In this document: one piece after another, positions 25,466 to 34,326 of the stretch
How the letters are laid out: each line of letters starts with the position of its first letter
How positions within the stretch are numbered: the first letter of the stretch is position 1
Assembly (NCBI GenBank): GCA_964577955.1
Contig: CAZOAZ010000026.1
Span: 20,902-84,901 of the forward strand
Length of the DNA stretch: 64,000 nucleotides
Direction: 5' to 3'
Source: CADEEX01 sp964577955
GTDB taxonomy: Bacteria > Acidobacteriota > Vicinamibacteria > Vicinamibacterales > CAVVIG01
Notes under the pieces: model-generated
Told to the model about the DNA's origin: nothing
The model's input: only the letters and a program-made list of their open reading frames with translations
The model's database searches: none
Translations under genes and position numbers: made by a program

Positions 25466-25537
25466 GGTTCGAAGGGTTCGAAGGGTTCGACAGGTTCGAG
25501 AGGTTCGAAAGGTTCGAGGGGTTCGACGGGTTCAGAT
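25466..25537. repeat. 9-bp tandem array (GGTTCGAAG), 8 units
   Basis: Eight consecutive nine-base units: GGTTCG followed by AAG, AAG, ACA, AGA, AAA, AGG, ACG and AGAT-like endings. The GGTTCGA core is almost invariant while the last bases drift. It sits immediately upstream of the kinase -10 box, in the position of the -35 element and upstream region. Confidence 0.85.
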
Positions 25538-25640
25538 CACGAGGACGTAAGTCCGGCCGCGCCATCCGACTGCCGGACGGAGGATGACAAGCTCAGCCGC
25601 GGCGTTTCGGTAGGATGCAATGGTGCGCGTGAGAGACCCC

Positions 25641-25985
25641 ATGACCCCCCGCGTGATGGTGGTTGCCGTCGCTGTGCTCACCGTCGTTGCGTGCGAATCG
25701 AACGAGCTCGACGCCCGTCTGCGGAGGTACCTGCGCATCGAGCAAGTCAGGCGCGAATACTCGTTGGCGCTTCACTTTAGTCGCGACCGCAGGCTGCAAG
25801 ACATTCATGTGAAGACATGGCTCACGGGTCCCTAACAGCCGGGCATTTGTCGACTGTGCCTTCCACCTGAGGAGCCGGTTGAGATCGTGCTCAGCGGGTC
25901 AGCGTCCCTGGCGCAACAGCATCCCGATGTCTTTGACCACCTCGGCGACCTCGTCGTTGCGCCAATCAGCGGTACACGGAGATGA
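25641..25985 (+). pseudogene. Small lipoprotein gene, interrupted by an in-frame stop
   Basis: The frame starts with a lipoprotein signal (MTPRVMVVAVAVLTVVAC, lipobox VVAC at about residue 18) and runs to TAA at 25833. Reading on past that stop in the same frame gives another 49 coding-like codons (with PEEPVEIVLSGSASLAQQHPDVFDHL) to TGA at 25983. This suggests a roughly 113-codon lipoprotein gene broken by a nonsense change, or a short lipoprotein of about 64 residues with a chance extension. No homologue is recognised. The 590-base stretch from 25446 to 26037 otherwise holds the 9-bp array and nothing else I can support. Confidence 0.4.
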
Positions 25986-26037
25986 ACAGTTCCGTGCGAG
26001 TCCGAGTTATCGAGGCGTGACTCCACGAGACCGAGAG

Positions 26038-29000
26038 CTAGCGGCTCCGCTGCAATCCGTCGCGAGCGATCTTTGAGTCAGGATCCAGGCCGAGCGCTTC
26101 GGCGAAATATCGCCGGGCCGCGTCGCGGTTGCCGCTGGCGAGCTCAATCAGTCCCAGGTTGGCGTAGGCGCTGCTATCGTGAGCGTCGATGCGGAGCGCG
26201 CGCATGAAGGCCTGTCGCGCCTGATCGGGCTGGTTCTGCTTCGTGTAGGCGGCGCCGAGCATGTCGTAGACCGGACCGTAGTTGGCGTCGGCCTTCACCG
26301 CGCGCTCGCCGGCGGCAATGGCGTCGTCGTTCTGACCGCGCAGGAACGCGCCGACCCCGGTGAAGTAGTGCGTCGCCGCTCGGTCCGGCGCCATCGCCTT
26401 GAGCGAGGCGACGGCGGCGTCGAGACCGGCCAGATCGCCGGCATCCGCGTGCAGTGACGCGAGCTGTTCGAATCCGGCCGGTTCCTTCGGTTCCGCGACG
26501 GTCGCTTCGGTGGCGGCGTCGAGCGCATCCTTCGTCAAGCCGCGCGCCGCGAAGAGTTTCGAGATCGCCGCGATGGTCACCGCCCGTGCCGGCCGTTCCG
26601 CTGCGAGACCTTTGATCCACGACAACGCGTCGGTCTCGCTCTTGCGAAGAATCGCCGTCTTCACGAACGCGTCCAGCGTGCCGCGGTCGGCGAGGTCCAA
26701 CGTCAGGCTACGCGTGTAGTCGTCGTAGGCCACCGCCAGTGCGTCGGCCCGCGCCATCATCTCGGCGCGATGGCGCCACTGGACGGCCGTGGCGTTCGTT
26801 CGCGCCGCCTTGATCACCGCCGGCGCCGCGTCGCGATCGAGAAGGCTGGCCAGCGTCGTGCCGTTGTCGGCGCTGCTGCCGCGCCGTACGTCGCGCGGTC
26901 CCGAGAACTCGAGCGTCATCTTGTCGTCGGTCAAGAGCGGCGCGTTCGCCGAGTAGGACGCGAGTTCCTTGGGCCCAGCGGCGTAGAGGGACCAGACCGC
27001 GAACGGATCGGCGGCCGAGACTTCCGCCAGATCCGCGGCCACACCGGGGCGCGACCACGCGCGCTCGATCGCGGCGAGTCTGCCATCGATGGACTGATCC
27101 TCGCCGTTGGGACCGAGCGCGGCGACCATCAGCACGTCCGCCTCGCCGACCAGCCACAACGTGCCTTGGGGGAAGACCGACGTGAACGTCGCCACAATCG
27201 ACCGCAGGTTCTCCGGGCTGATGTTGTACGTGTGGGCCCACTGGCAAATGACGCCGCCGGGCGCCAAACGCTCGCGGGCGCCCGCGAAGAATTCGCGCGT
27301 GAAGAGCGCCGCGACGCCAGCGATCCAGGGGTTCGACGGTTCCGAAATGATCACGTCGTACTTGCGCTCGGACAGCAGCAGGTGCGAGCGCCCGTCGCCG
27401 ACAATGAGCCGCGTCCGCGGATCGGCCAGTGCGCGATGGTTCTCGTTCTCGAAGAACGTCGATGCCTCGACGACTTCCGGCGAGATCTCCAGGATATCGA
27501 CGTTCGAAACCGGATGGCTCAGCGCCGCGCCCGCCGTCACGCCGCTGCCAAGGCCGACGATGCCGACCGCGCGCGGGTTGTCGTGCAGCAGCAGCGGCAG
27601 GTGCCCAGCCAGCTTCTGGTTGATCATGTCGTAGCGGTTCGACGCGTCAACCTTTCCGTCCACCGCCAGCGTCGTGGTTCCGGTCAGTCGCCGGACCGAG
27701 ACGGTCGCTGACGCGCCGTCGCGGTAGTAGAGGAGCTCGCCGGCCTTCAACTGCGCGTCGAGATCGAGCGTCTTCGGAATGAACGACGCATAGAGATAGG
27801 CGCCGCTCGACAGCAGATCGCGATCCCACGGTGGACTCAAACCGAGGACAACGACGGCGAGCGCCGTGGCGGCGAGGCCGCCGGTGCGGGCGCGTGAACC
27901 GAGCGGCGCGACGACGAGCGCCGTGAGCGCTGCCGCGATGAGGCCGAGGCTGACGATGATCAACGTGGCCTGGAGTCCGACCCAGGGGATGAACAGGAAA
28001 CCGGCGGCAAGCGATCCAGCCACGTTGCCGATCGTATTGACCGCGTAGACTCGGCTGTAGACCCTGGCCGAAGACTCGCGGTTGGCACCGAGCATTGCCA
28101 GCGCGAGCGGAAACGCAGCGCCGAGACAGAACGCCGTCGGGACGATCAGGGCGATCGCGATCCACGCGCCCTGCGGCAGCGCCGTGCCGATGCTGGCGCC
28201 CGTCGCCAGTTCGTGGGCGATCGTCCGCGGTACCCAGCCGCCGGCGAGCGCCCCGGTCCAGCCGGCCGAAATCGCGGCGCCGGCGAGCGCGACGATCAGC
28301 CAGAGCGACGGGTGCCGCGACCAGCGAGCGACCAGCGCCCCGGCGGCCGATCCGATGGCCACGCCGGCGATGACCGCGGCGAGCGTCGCGGCAAAGGCAT
28401 AGGTCGTCGGGCCGAGGATCAGCGAGAGGATCCGTGTCCAGACGATTTCATGCAGGAGTCCGGCACAGCCGGAGATTCCCAGAATCAACGCGGGGAGCCA
28501 CGCGGGGACGGAGTCGATTGGAGCAGGAGCGGGTTCTTTAGGAGTTTGCTTCGATCGTTTGGATCGCGACATCGTCGGCGCGGAGTCAGACACCCGGCGT
28601 TTCTTGACGGTGTCCGACACCGCGCCGACTTCCGAATACTTGTCCGACACCGCTCCGACTTCTGAGCGTCTGGCACTCGACACGATCCACACTGCTCCCG
28701 CGGCGACGATGCTCGCGGTCATTCCGACGAGTACAGTTCCGGAAATCCCAATCGCGGGAATCAGCACGAAGCCGGCAAGAACAGCGCCGATCGCGGCGCC
28801 GGCGGTGTTGGCGGCGTAGAGCGCGCCGCTAGCGCTCGCGGGATTCGCGCTGTTCTCGGTGAACCAGCGAATCGCCATCGGAAAGGTCGCGCCGAGACAG
28901 GCGGCCGGCACGAACACGAGCACGAGACAGGACAGGAGCCGAACGGACGGGAACAACCAGCCGCCGGCGCCATCCTGGTAGGCCCATCGAAGAACCGGCG

Positions 29001-29280
29001 TCAAAGCGTCGAGCGCGAACGGCAGCAGAAATGCCGCTGTGGCGACGACGAGTTCGAGCCCGACGTAGGCGCGGAGCGCGCGGCGCGGCGCCAGACCGAC
29101 GGCCACACGTCCTCCTGCGGCCGCGCCGACCGTCAGACCGCCAAGAAATGCCGCAACGACCGCGCTCGCGGCCGCCGTGGTGTGGCCGATGTGCAGGGTG
29201 AGAAGGCGCGTCCAGCTGACCTCATAGATCAGACCCGCCAGCCCCGAACAGATGTACGCGAGGAGAAACAGCCAGACCAA
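26038..29280 (-). CDS. Fused membrane / spermidine-synthase-like / TPR protein
   Basis: A 1080-residue protein. Two blocks of membrane helices (about 1-190 and 250-505) start with the same motif, SGLAGLIYEVSWTRLL and SGCAGLLHEIVWTRIL, showing an internal duplication as in spermidine-synthase-type transporters. Between them is a repeat-derived linker (about 200-235). Residues about 520-770 form a methyltransferase-like spermidine synthase domain (VGIVGLGSGVTAGAAL, VDILEISPEVV, DVIISEPSNPWIAG). The tail (about 830-1080) is made of TPRs. The soluble enzyme is thus anchored in the membrane. Start is TTG 29280: a stop codon lies just upstream in frame. The GSGVTAG in place of GGGDG suggests that polyamine synthesis activity is uncertain. 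Confidence 0.85.
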   Translation of the reverse strand: MVWLFLLAYICSGLAGLIYEVSWTRLLTLHIGHTTAAASAVVAAFLGGLTVGAAAGGRVAVGLAPRRALRAYVGLELVVATAAFLLPFALDALTPVLRWAYQDGAGGWLFPSVRLLSCLVLVFVPAACLGATFPMAIRWFTENSANPASASGALYAANTAGAAIGAVLAGFVLIPAIGISGTVLVGMTASIVAAGAVWIVSSARRSEVGAVSDKYSEVGAVSDTVKKRRVSDSAPTMSRSKRSKQTPKEPAPAPIDSVPAWLPALILGISGCAGLLHEIVWTRILSLILGPTTYAFAATLAAVIAGVAIGSAAGALVARWSRHPSLWLIVALAGAAISAGWTGALAGGWVPRTIAHELATGASIGTALPQGAWIAIALIVPTAFCLGAAFPLALAMLGANRESSARVYSRVYAVNTIGNVAGSLAAGFLFIPWVGLQATLIIVSLGLIAAALTALVVAPLGSRARTGGLAATALAVVVLGLSPPWDRDLLSSGAYLYASFIPKTLDLDAQLKAGELLYYRDGASATVSVRRLTGTTTLAVDGKVDASNRYDMINQKLAGHLPLLLHDNPRAVGIVGLGSGVTAGAALSHPVSNVDILEISPEVVEASTFFENENHRALADPRTRLIVGDGRSHLLLSERKYDVIISEPSNPWIAGVAALFTREFFAGARERLAPGGVICQWAHTYNISPENLRSIVATFTSVFPQGTLWLVGEADVLMVAALGPNGEDQSIDGRLAAIERAWSRPGVAADLAEVSAADPFAVWSLYAAGPKELASYSANAPLLTDDKMTLEFSGPRDVRRGSSADNGTTLASLLDRDAAPAVIKAARTNATAVQWRHRAEMMARADALAVAYDDYTRSLTLDLADRGTLDAFVKTAILRKSETDALSWIKGLAAERPARAVTIAAISKLFAARGLTKDALDAATEATVAEPKEPAGFEQLASLHADAGDLAGLDAAVASLKAMAPDRAATHYFTGVGAFLRGQNDDAIAAGERAVKADANYGPVYDMLGAAYTKQNQPDQARQAFMRALRIDAHDSSAYANLGLIELASGNRDAARRYFAEALGLDPDSKIARDGLQRSR
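28575..28680. repeat. GTCAGACACC-type repeat embedded in a coding region
   Basis: GGAGTCAGACACCCGG followed by two copies of GTCCGACACCGCxCCGACTTC lies within the membrane/spermidine-synthase gene, in frame, encoding the SEVGAVSD-SEVGAVSD linker on the minus strand (about residues 200-235). The same GTCAGACACC/GGTGTCCGAC words form intergenic elements at 31368, 34973 and 39011. Confidence 0.75.
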
Positions 29281-29286
29281 GACGCT

Positions 29287-30354
29287 TCAGTGTAATGGAC
29301 GACCCACGAACGCGCTGAATCTCTTGACCGCGCGCGCAAGTGCGCGAGCGAACGCGCCGGAGCGGCGAGCGTACGTTTGCACTTCGAGATGCACGTCGGA
29401 CTTACTGACACTCCGCCTCCAGGTGCCGGCGAGGACCGTGCCCCGGACGACGTAGTTGCTGAAGACGTCCGATCGCGCGGTGGCGCGCTCGAGGCGTCGA
29501 TTGCGGAGCACGAGGTCGCGATCCTTGTAGGCGATCAGGTATTCGTCGTAGTTGGGAAGCAGATGAACGTCGGCAGCGGACGGTGGCACCCGGCCTTCGG
29601 GAGCAACGAACCAGTAGGTCAGTCCGCGGTCGACGATTCGTTCGAGTCGCGGCTGGATCATGTCCACACCAGTTTTCGCCTCTTTCATCGTCAGTCCGGA
29701 CCACCACGCGAAGTCGCGCACGGTCGCCGGACCGCGGCTTTGAAAGTAGCGGCGGGTCATCTCCAGCAGCGCTTCGTTCCGTGTCATCGTCGCCTGGCGT
29801 GGCGCTCGTTGATCGAGCAGGGCATAGGTGAAGTGGACACCGCGGCGTGGACCGCTGCAGATCACGCCCTCGAGTTCCGCGTGCATCATCAGGTACGCGA
29901 GGCGGAGAGTGGCGGCGTGAATGCCTTTGGCCTCGAGCAGCACCGCGAGCTCGGTGCGCGTGCGCGTCTGGCCGTCGAGCGCGCGCTCCAGAATCGAGCG
30001 GCTGCGCGACAGCAGGCGCCGATCGAGTTGACACTGCCGGTACACGTAGGTGTTGGCCTGGTGCACGCGCGGCGCCGTCAGGAGAAGAATCCAGCGGATG
30101 TCGGCCGGTGTGACGAAGTGCCACGTCGGTCTGAGCGCGTGGGTTCGCAGGAGGCGTCCTTCGGCGAACGCGGTGTCGAGCGCGGCATCGGTCAGCTGGC
30201 TCGAACGCTGAGCCACTCCCCATTTCGCGCCGGCGTAGTCCTGCGACTGCACGGCGCCGAGCCAGGCGACGATTTCTTCCGGTGTGCGGCGCGCCGGCCG
30301 CGCGAGCCACTGATTGGCGATCCGGAGTCGGAGGATATCCAAGGTTGTGCTCAA
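29287..30354 (-). CDS. AlkZ/YcaQ-like winged-helix protein (HTH_42)
   Basis: A 355-residue protein of the HTH_42/AlkZ-like family, which folds into tandem winged helices and includes DNA glycosylases that unhook interstrand crosslinks. The QxQ catalytic pattern is visible in WLGAVQSQDYAGAKWGVAQR (Gln about 36 and 38), then LRTHALRPTWHFVTPADIRW, and a C-terminal LLPNYDEYLIAYKDRD segment. Start is TTG 30354, 20 bases from the divergent DinB start; another TTG four codons on is possible. A second family member is encoded at 48017-49138. The activity is predicted from the family only; this branch may have no glycosylase function. Confidence 0.82.
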   Translation of the reverse strand: MSTTLDILRLRIANQWLARPARRTPEEIVAWLGAVQSQDYAGAKWGVAQRSSQLTDAALDTAFAEGRLLRTHALRPTWHFVTPADIRWILLLTAPRVHQANTYVYRQCQLDRRLLSRSRSILERALDGQTRTRTELAVLLEAKGIHAATLRLAYLMMHAELEGVICSGPRRGVHFTYALLDQRAPRQATMTRNEALLEMTRRYFQSRGPATVRDFAWWSGLTMKEAKTGVDMIQPRLERIVDRGLTYWFVAPEGRVPPSAADVHLLPNYDEYLIAYKDRDLVLRNRRLERATARSDVFSNYVVRGTVLAGTWRRSVSKSDVHLEVQTYARRSGAFARALARAVKRFSAFVGRPLH

Positions 30355-30374
30355 ATAGCGGGACGGAGGCGAAC

Positions 30375-30881
30375 GTGACGATTATCGGCGAACTCATCAG
30401 CGAACTGGATCGCGAAGCGGCGCGCAGCGACCGCGCGCTCGAACAGGTGCCGGCGGGCCACGACGACTTCAAGCCGCATGAGAAGTCGATGGCCTTCGGC
30501 TATCTCGCGCATCTGGTGGCGACGATGCCGTCGTGGATTGCGATGATGCTGAATCAGGATTCGCTGGACCTGAATCCGCCCGGCGGCTCGAGCTACTCAG
30601 TACCGAAGGCGCAGACGAGCGCGCAGCTGATTGCGGCGCATCACAAAGCCCTCGCCGACGCCCGCGCGGCGCTGCAGAAGACCAGCGAGGCGCATCTCAA
30701 GACGAACTGGAAACTGCTGGTGGCCGGGAACACCGTCGCCGAGGCGTCCAGATACGAGATGATCCGTGACGCCATCAACCATCTGGCGCACCATCGCGGG
30801 CAGATGACCGTCTATCTGCGGCTGCTTGGCGCGAAGGTGCCGGCCCTGTACGGTCCGTCGGCGGACGACAAGCGATTCTGA
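30375..30881 (+). CDS. DinB-superfamily protein
   Basis: A 168-residue four-helix-bundle protein. Three metal-site His residues fit the DinB pattern: FGYLAHLVATMPSWI (about residue 44), and INHLAHHRGQMTVYLRLLG near the C-terminus (HxxHHxxQ). Such proteins bind a divalent metal and often act as thiol (mycothiol, bacillithiol) transferases or are damage-inducible proteins of unknown reaction. GTG 30375 follows GGAGGCGAAC, giving a firm start. It is divergent from the AlkZ-like gene, so the two may share control, and precedes arfB by one REP-like hairpin. Confidence 0.85.
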   Translation: MTIIGELISELDREAARSDRALEQVPAGHDDFKPHEKSMAFGYLAHLVATMPSWIAMMLNQDSLDLNPPGGSSYSVPKAQTSAQLIAAHHKALADARAALQKTSEAHLKTNWKLLVAGNTVAEASRYEMIRDAINHLAHHRGQMTVYLRLLGAKVPALYGPSADDKRF

Positions 30882-30886
30882 ATCTC

Positions 30887-30913
30887 GGACAGCCTGAAGC
30901 CTGTCCCTACCGG
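30887..30913. repeat. REP-like hairpin between dinB-like and arfB
   Basis: GGACAGCC-TGAA-GCCTGTCC followed by CTACCGG; the stem has one mismatch against the GGACAGGC consensus. Five bases after the DinB stop codon. Confidence 0.65.
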
Positions 30914-30929
30914 TGAAACGAAGCTCAAC

Positions 30930-31346
30930 GTGATACCTGTTACCGACACACTCTCAATCGACGACAAAGATCTCGAGGAGCGGTTCGTGCGCGCCTCCGG
31001 TCCCGGCGGCCAGAACGTCAACAAGGTGGCGACAGCGGTCGAGCTGCGGTTCAACGTCGCCGCGTCGTCGCTGCCGCACGAGGTGAAGGATCGATTGGTG
31101 CGGCTCGCCGGCTCGCGCGTCAGTGCCGAGGGCGTCCTGGTCATCGACAGCCGCGCCTTTCGAACGCAGGTCCAGAACCGTGAAGCCGCACGCGAACGGT
31201 TGATCGCGCTGATCCGGCAGGCGGCGATTCGCCCGAAGACGCGGCGGCCCACCAAGCCGAAAGCGGGGGCGCGCGAAAGGCGCCTGGAGTCCAAGAAGCG
31301 CCGTGGTGACATCAAGAGTCAGCGTCGGCGGCGGGATGATGAGTAG
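30930..31346 (+). CDS. arfB: Ribosome-rescue peptidyl-tRNA hydrolase ArfB
   Basis: A 138-residue release-factor-like protein. RASGPGGQNVNKVATAVELRF carries the GGQ (residues about 26-28) that hydrolyses peptidyl-tRNA, and the C-terminal tail (RPKTRRPTKPKAGARERRLESKKRRGDIKSQRRR) is the long basic tail that enters the empty mRNA channel of a stalled ribosome in ArfB (YaeJ). There is no codon-recognition domain, as expected. Start is GTG 30930. A second translation gene, the EF-P-like factor, lies about 3.5 kb away. The gene is followed by repeat elements, not by an obvious operon partner. Confidence 0.93.
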   Translation: MIPVTDTLSIDDKDLEERFVRASGPGGQNVNKVATAVELRFNVAASSLPHEVKDRLVRLAGSRVSAEGVLVIDSRAFRTQVQNREAARERLIALIRQAAIRPKTRRPTKPKAGARERRLESKKRRGDIKSQRRRRDDE

Positions 31347-31367
31347 CTAGGTCCGACCATCTCGCCC

Positions 31368-31470
31368 GGGGTCAGACACCCGGCGTCTACCGACGTTTCG
31401 GTGTCCGACCCCGCTTGGCCTGCCCGTCTTCCGGCCTGCCTTGCCCGCCCCGCCCGCCCCGCCCGCCCTG
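31368..31470. repeat. Composite repeat: GTCAGACACC inverted pair plus CCGCCCGCCC array
   Basis: GGGGTCAGACACC (31368-31380) and GGTGTCCGACCCC (31400-31412) form a 13-bp stem with one mismatch; a run of CCTGCC/CCGCCCCGCCC words follows to 31470, ending at the -10 box of the M14 peptidase. A near mirror image of the same composite lies at 34916-35012. Confidence 0.78.
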
Positions 31471-31476
31471 TAGAAT
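31471..31476 (+). promoter_or_regulatory. -10 box of a likely leaderless M14 peptidase gene
   Basis: TAGAAT ends six bases before the ATG at 31483, the spacing at which transcription would start at or next to the A of the start codon. No Shine-Dalgarno sequence fits in that gap (CCCCCC), which supports leaderless expression. Confidence 0.45.
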
Positions 31477-31482
31477 CCCCCC

Positions 31483-34230
31483 ATGCCGAAGCCTCGCTTC
31501 GTCGTTCTCATACTCCTTGCTCTGGCCGTGGCGGCGCCCGAAGCGCAGCGCGCGGTAGCTCCGAAACTCACCTCGCCGAAAATGGCGTTCGGCCACGACA
31601 TCGGCGATGACTATTTCCTGGCCAACTACACGCAGTACGTGTCGTATCTCCGGACGCTCGACAAAGAGTCGGAGCGGATGACGGTTCAGGAGATCGGGAA
31701 GACCGAAGAAGGCCGTCCCGAGCTGATGGCGATCATCACGTCGCCGGAGAACCACAAGAAGCTCGCGCAGTACCGGGACATGAACCGGCGGCTGGCGCTG
31801 GCCGAGGATCTCACCGATGACCAGGCGCGTCAGCTGGCGCGCGACGGCAAGACCGTCGTGTGGATAGACGGCGGTCTGCACGCGACCGAGGTGCTGGGCG
31901 CGCAGCAGCTGATCGAAACGATCTACCGGCTCAATTCGCAGACCGATACAGAGACGCTGCGGATCCTGAACGACGTGATCGTGCTGTGCGTGCTGATCAA
32001 TCCCGACGGCATGGAGCTGGTGTCCGACTGGTACATGCGCGAGAAGGACGAGCGGCGCCGTTCGATGGCGGGCGTGCCGCGGCTGTATCAGAAGTACATC
32101 GGCCACGACGACAACCGTGACTTCTACATGATGAACATGTCGGAGAGCACGAACGCCAACCGCGTGATGTACCGCGAGTGGTATCCGGCGATCATGTACA
32201 ACCACCATCAGACCGGGCCGGCCGGCGCGGTGCTGTTCGCGCCGCCGTTCCGCGATCCGTTCAACTACCACTTCGATCCGCTGGTGGTGCTCGGCATCGA
32301 CATGGTCGGCGCGGCGATTCACACCCGGCTGGCGGTCGAAGGCAAGCCGGGTGCGGTGATGCGCAGTGGCGCGGCGTACTCCACCTGGTTCAACGGCGGC
32401 GTCCGGACGACGTCGTACTTCCACAACCAGATTGGCATCCTCACGGAGATGATCGGCAATCCGACGCCGGTCGAGATCCCGTTCGTCGCCGACATGCAGC
32501 TGCCGCGCGGCGATGTTCCGAATCCGATCGCGCCGCAGACCTGGCACTTCCGGCAGTCGATCGAGTATTCGATGACCACCAACTGGGCGATTCTCGATCT
32601 CGCGTCGAAGCGCAAGGACGACTTCCTCTTCAACATGTACAAGATGGGGAAGAACGCGATCGACAAGGGCAGCCGCGATCACTGGACGATGCATCCGAAG
32701 CGGATTGCGGCGGCGAAGATGGCGATGGATGCGCCCGGCGGCCGCGGCGTCCCGGGCCGCGGCGCCGAGGTCTACGCGAGCGTGCTCCACGATCCGAAGA
32801 CGCGGGATCCGCGCGGCTTCATCGTGCCGTCGAGCCAGGCGGACTTTCTGACCGCGACCAAGTTCGTCAACACGCTGATGAAGGCCGGCGTGGTCGTCCA
32901 TCGCGCCACGGCGCCGTTTACGGTCGCCGGGAAATCCTATCCGGCCGGTTCGTACGTCGTGAAGGCCGCGCAGGCGTTTCGCGCGCACCTGATGGACATG
33001 TTCGAGCCGCAGGATCATCCGGACGACATTCCCTACCCGGGCGGCCCGCCGCGGCCGCCCTACGACGTCACCGGCTACAACATCGCCTACTCGATGGGCG
33101 TCGAGTTCGATCGGATCCTCGACGGCTTCGACGGTCCGTTCGAGAAGCTGACCGATGTCATCCCGCCGCCTGCGTCAACGTTCACCGCGGCGCCGGCCGG
33201 CGGCGGTTATCTCCTCAGTCACCAGGTGAACGACGCGTTCGTGGCCGTCAACCGGCTGCTCAAGGCGGGCGACGAGGTGTACTGGCTCAAGGCGGCGTCG
33301 ACGATCAACGGACACAGTTATCCGGCGGGCACGATGTACGTGCCGGCCAGGCCGTCGACGCTGGCGATCGTCGAGAAGCTGGCAACGGAGAAGGGGCTGA
33401 CGTTCGATCCGGTGGCCGCGGCGCCGGGCGGCGAGAAGATGAAACTGCGGCCGGTCAGGATCGGCCTGTGGGATCAGTACGGCGGCTCGATGCCGTCCGG
33501 CTGGACGCGGTGGATCTTCGAGCAGTACGAGTTCCCGTTCGAGGTCGTCTTCCCGCAGGCGCTCGATGCCGGCAACCTCAATGCGAAGTTCGACGTGCTG
33601 GTCTTCGTCGACGGCGCCATTCCGGCGCGCGACCTGGCGACGACGGGCGGCCAGCCGCAGGCCGAGACCATTCCCGCCGAATTCCGGCCGTGGCTGGGTC
33701 GCGTGTCGGTGGCGCGCACCGTGCCGGAATTGAAGAAATTCGTCGAGAACGGTGGCACGATCCTGACGATCGGCTCGTCGACCGTGCTCGGCCGGCAGCT
33801 CGATCTGCCGATCCGGGACGCGCTCGTCGAACGCGTCGGCAACATGGAGCGGCCGCTGCCGCGCGAGAAGTACTACATTCCCGGCTCGATTCTCGAGGCC
33901 CGTATCGACAACACGCATCCGCTCGCCTACGGCATGGGGACGCGGGCAATGGTGTTCTTCGACGAGAGCCCGGCCTTCCGTCTGCAGCCGGAGGCGTCGC
34001 TCAAAGGCATCCGGCCGGTGGCGTGGTACGAAGACGCGACGCCGCTCCGCAGCGGCTGGGCCTGGGGCCAGCAGCATCTCGATCAGGCGGTGTCGATCGC
34101 CGAGGCGCCGGTGGGGAAGGGCCGTCTGGTGATGTACGGCAACGAGGTCGCGTGGCGCGCGCAGCCGCACGGCACGTTCAAGCTGCTGTTCAACGGCATT
34201 TATTACGGCTCCGCTACCGCTTTGCCGTAG
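31483..34230 (+). CDS. Secreted M14-family metallopeptidase
   Basis: A 915-residue exported protein with a signal peptide (MPKPRFVVLILLALAVAAPEA). The carboxypeptidase-like domain has GGLHATE (zinc His133 and Glu136), a third ligand in YNHHQTG (about His241) and a catalytic Glu in GILTEMIG (about 330); NPDGMELV and RDFYMMN complete the M14 pattern. A long C-terminal region (about 430-915) with repeated beta-rich segments (VHRATAPFTVAGKSYPAGSYVV) probably binds substrate. Large secreted M14 enzymes of this kind are common in acidobacteria and remove C-terminal residues from peptides. It appears monocistronic and probably leaderless. Confidence 0.88.
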   Translation: MPKPRFVVLILLALAVAAPEAQRAVAPKLTSPKMAFGHDIGDDYFLANYTQYVSYLRTLDKESERMTVQEIGKTEEGRPELMAIITSPENHKKLAQYRDMNRRLALAEDLTDDQARQLARDGKTVVWIDGGLHATEVLGAQQLIETIYRLNSQTDTETLRILNDVIVLCVLINPDGMELVSDWYMREKDERRRSMAGVPRLYQKYIGHDDNRDFYMMNMSESTNANRVMYREWYPAIMYNHHQTGPAGAVLFAPPFRDPFNYHFDPLVVLGIDMVGAAIHTRLAVEGKPGAVMRSGAAYSTWFNGGVRTTSYFHNQIGILTEMIGNPTPVEIPFVADMQLPRGDVPNPIAPQTWHFRQSIEYSMTTNWAILDLASKRKDDFLFNMYKMGKNAIDKGSRDHWTMHPKRIAAAKMAMDAPGGRGVPGRGAEVYASVLHDPKTRDPRGFIVPSSQADFLTATKFVNTLMKAGVVVHRATAPFTVAGKSYPAGSYVVKAAQAFRAHLMDMFEPQDHPDDIPYPGGPPRPPYDVTGYNIAYSMGVEFDRILDGFDGPFEKLTDVIPPPASTFTAAPAGGGYLLSHQVNDAFVAVNRLLKAGDEVYWLKAASTINGHSYPAGTMYVPARPSTLAIVEKLATEKGLTFDPVAAAPGGEKMKLRPVRIGLWDQYGGSMPSGWTRWIFEQYEFPFEVVFPQALDAGNLNAKFDVLVFVDGAIPARDLATTGGQPQAETIPAEFRPWLGRVSVARTVPELKKFVENGGTILTIGSSTVLGRQLDLPIRDALVERVGNMERPLPREKYYIPGSILEARIDNTHPLAYGMGTRAMVFFDESPAFRLQPEASLKGIRPVAWYEDATPLRSGWAWGQQHLDQAVSIAEAPVGKGRLVMYGNEVAWRAQPHGTFKLLFNGIYYGSATALP

Positions 34231-34234
34231 TAGT

Positions 34235-34318
34235 CGCCAGTGCCCAAGTTCTCAAGTGCCAGAGCACGGTTGCTCAATGCGACTGGCGACTTGAGCACTT
34301 GCGACCGAGGACGACACG
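34235..34318. repeat. CAAGTGCC-type inverted word pair between convergent genes
   Basis: CGCCAGTGCCCAAGT...CAAGTGCC and, inverted, GACTGGCGACTTGAGCACTTG fill the gap between the M14 stop (34230) and the EF-P-like stop (34327). Arms are imperfect. Confidence 0.6.
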
Positions 34319-34326
34319 AGCATGCG

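Noticed and set aside
25446..26037. tRNA or other RNA gene in the largest gene-free gap
   Set aside because: No cloverleaf or T-loop GGTTCRANTCC with matching arms; the GGTTCGA words belong to the 9-bp array.
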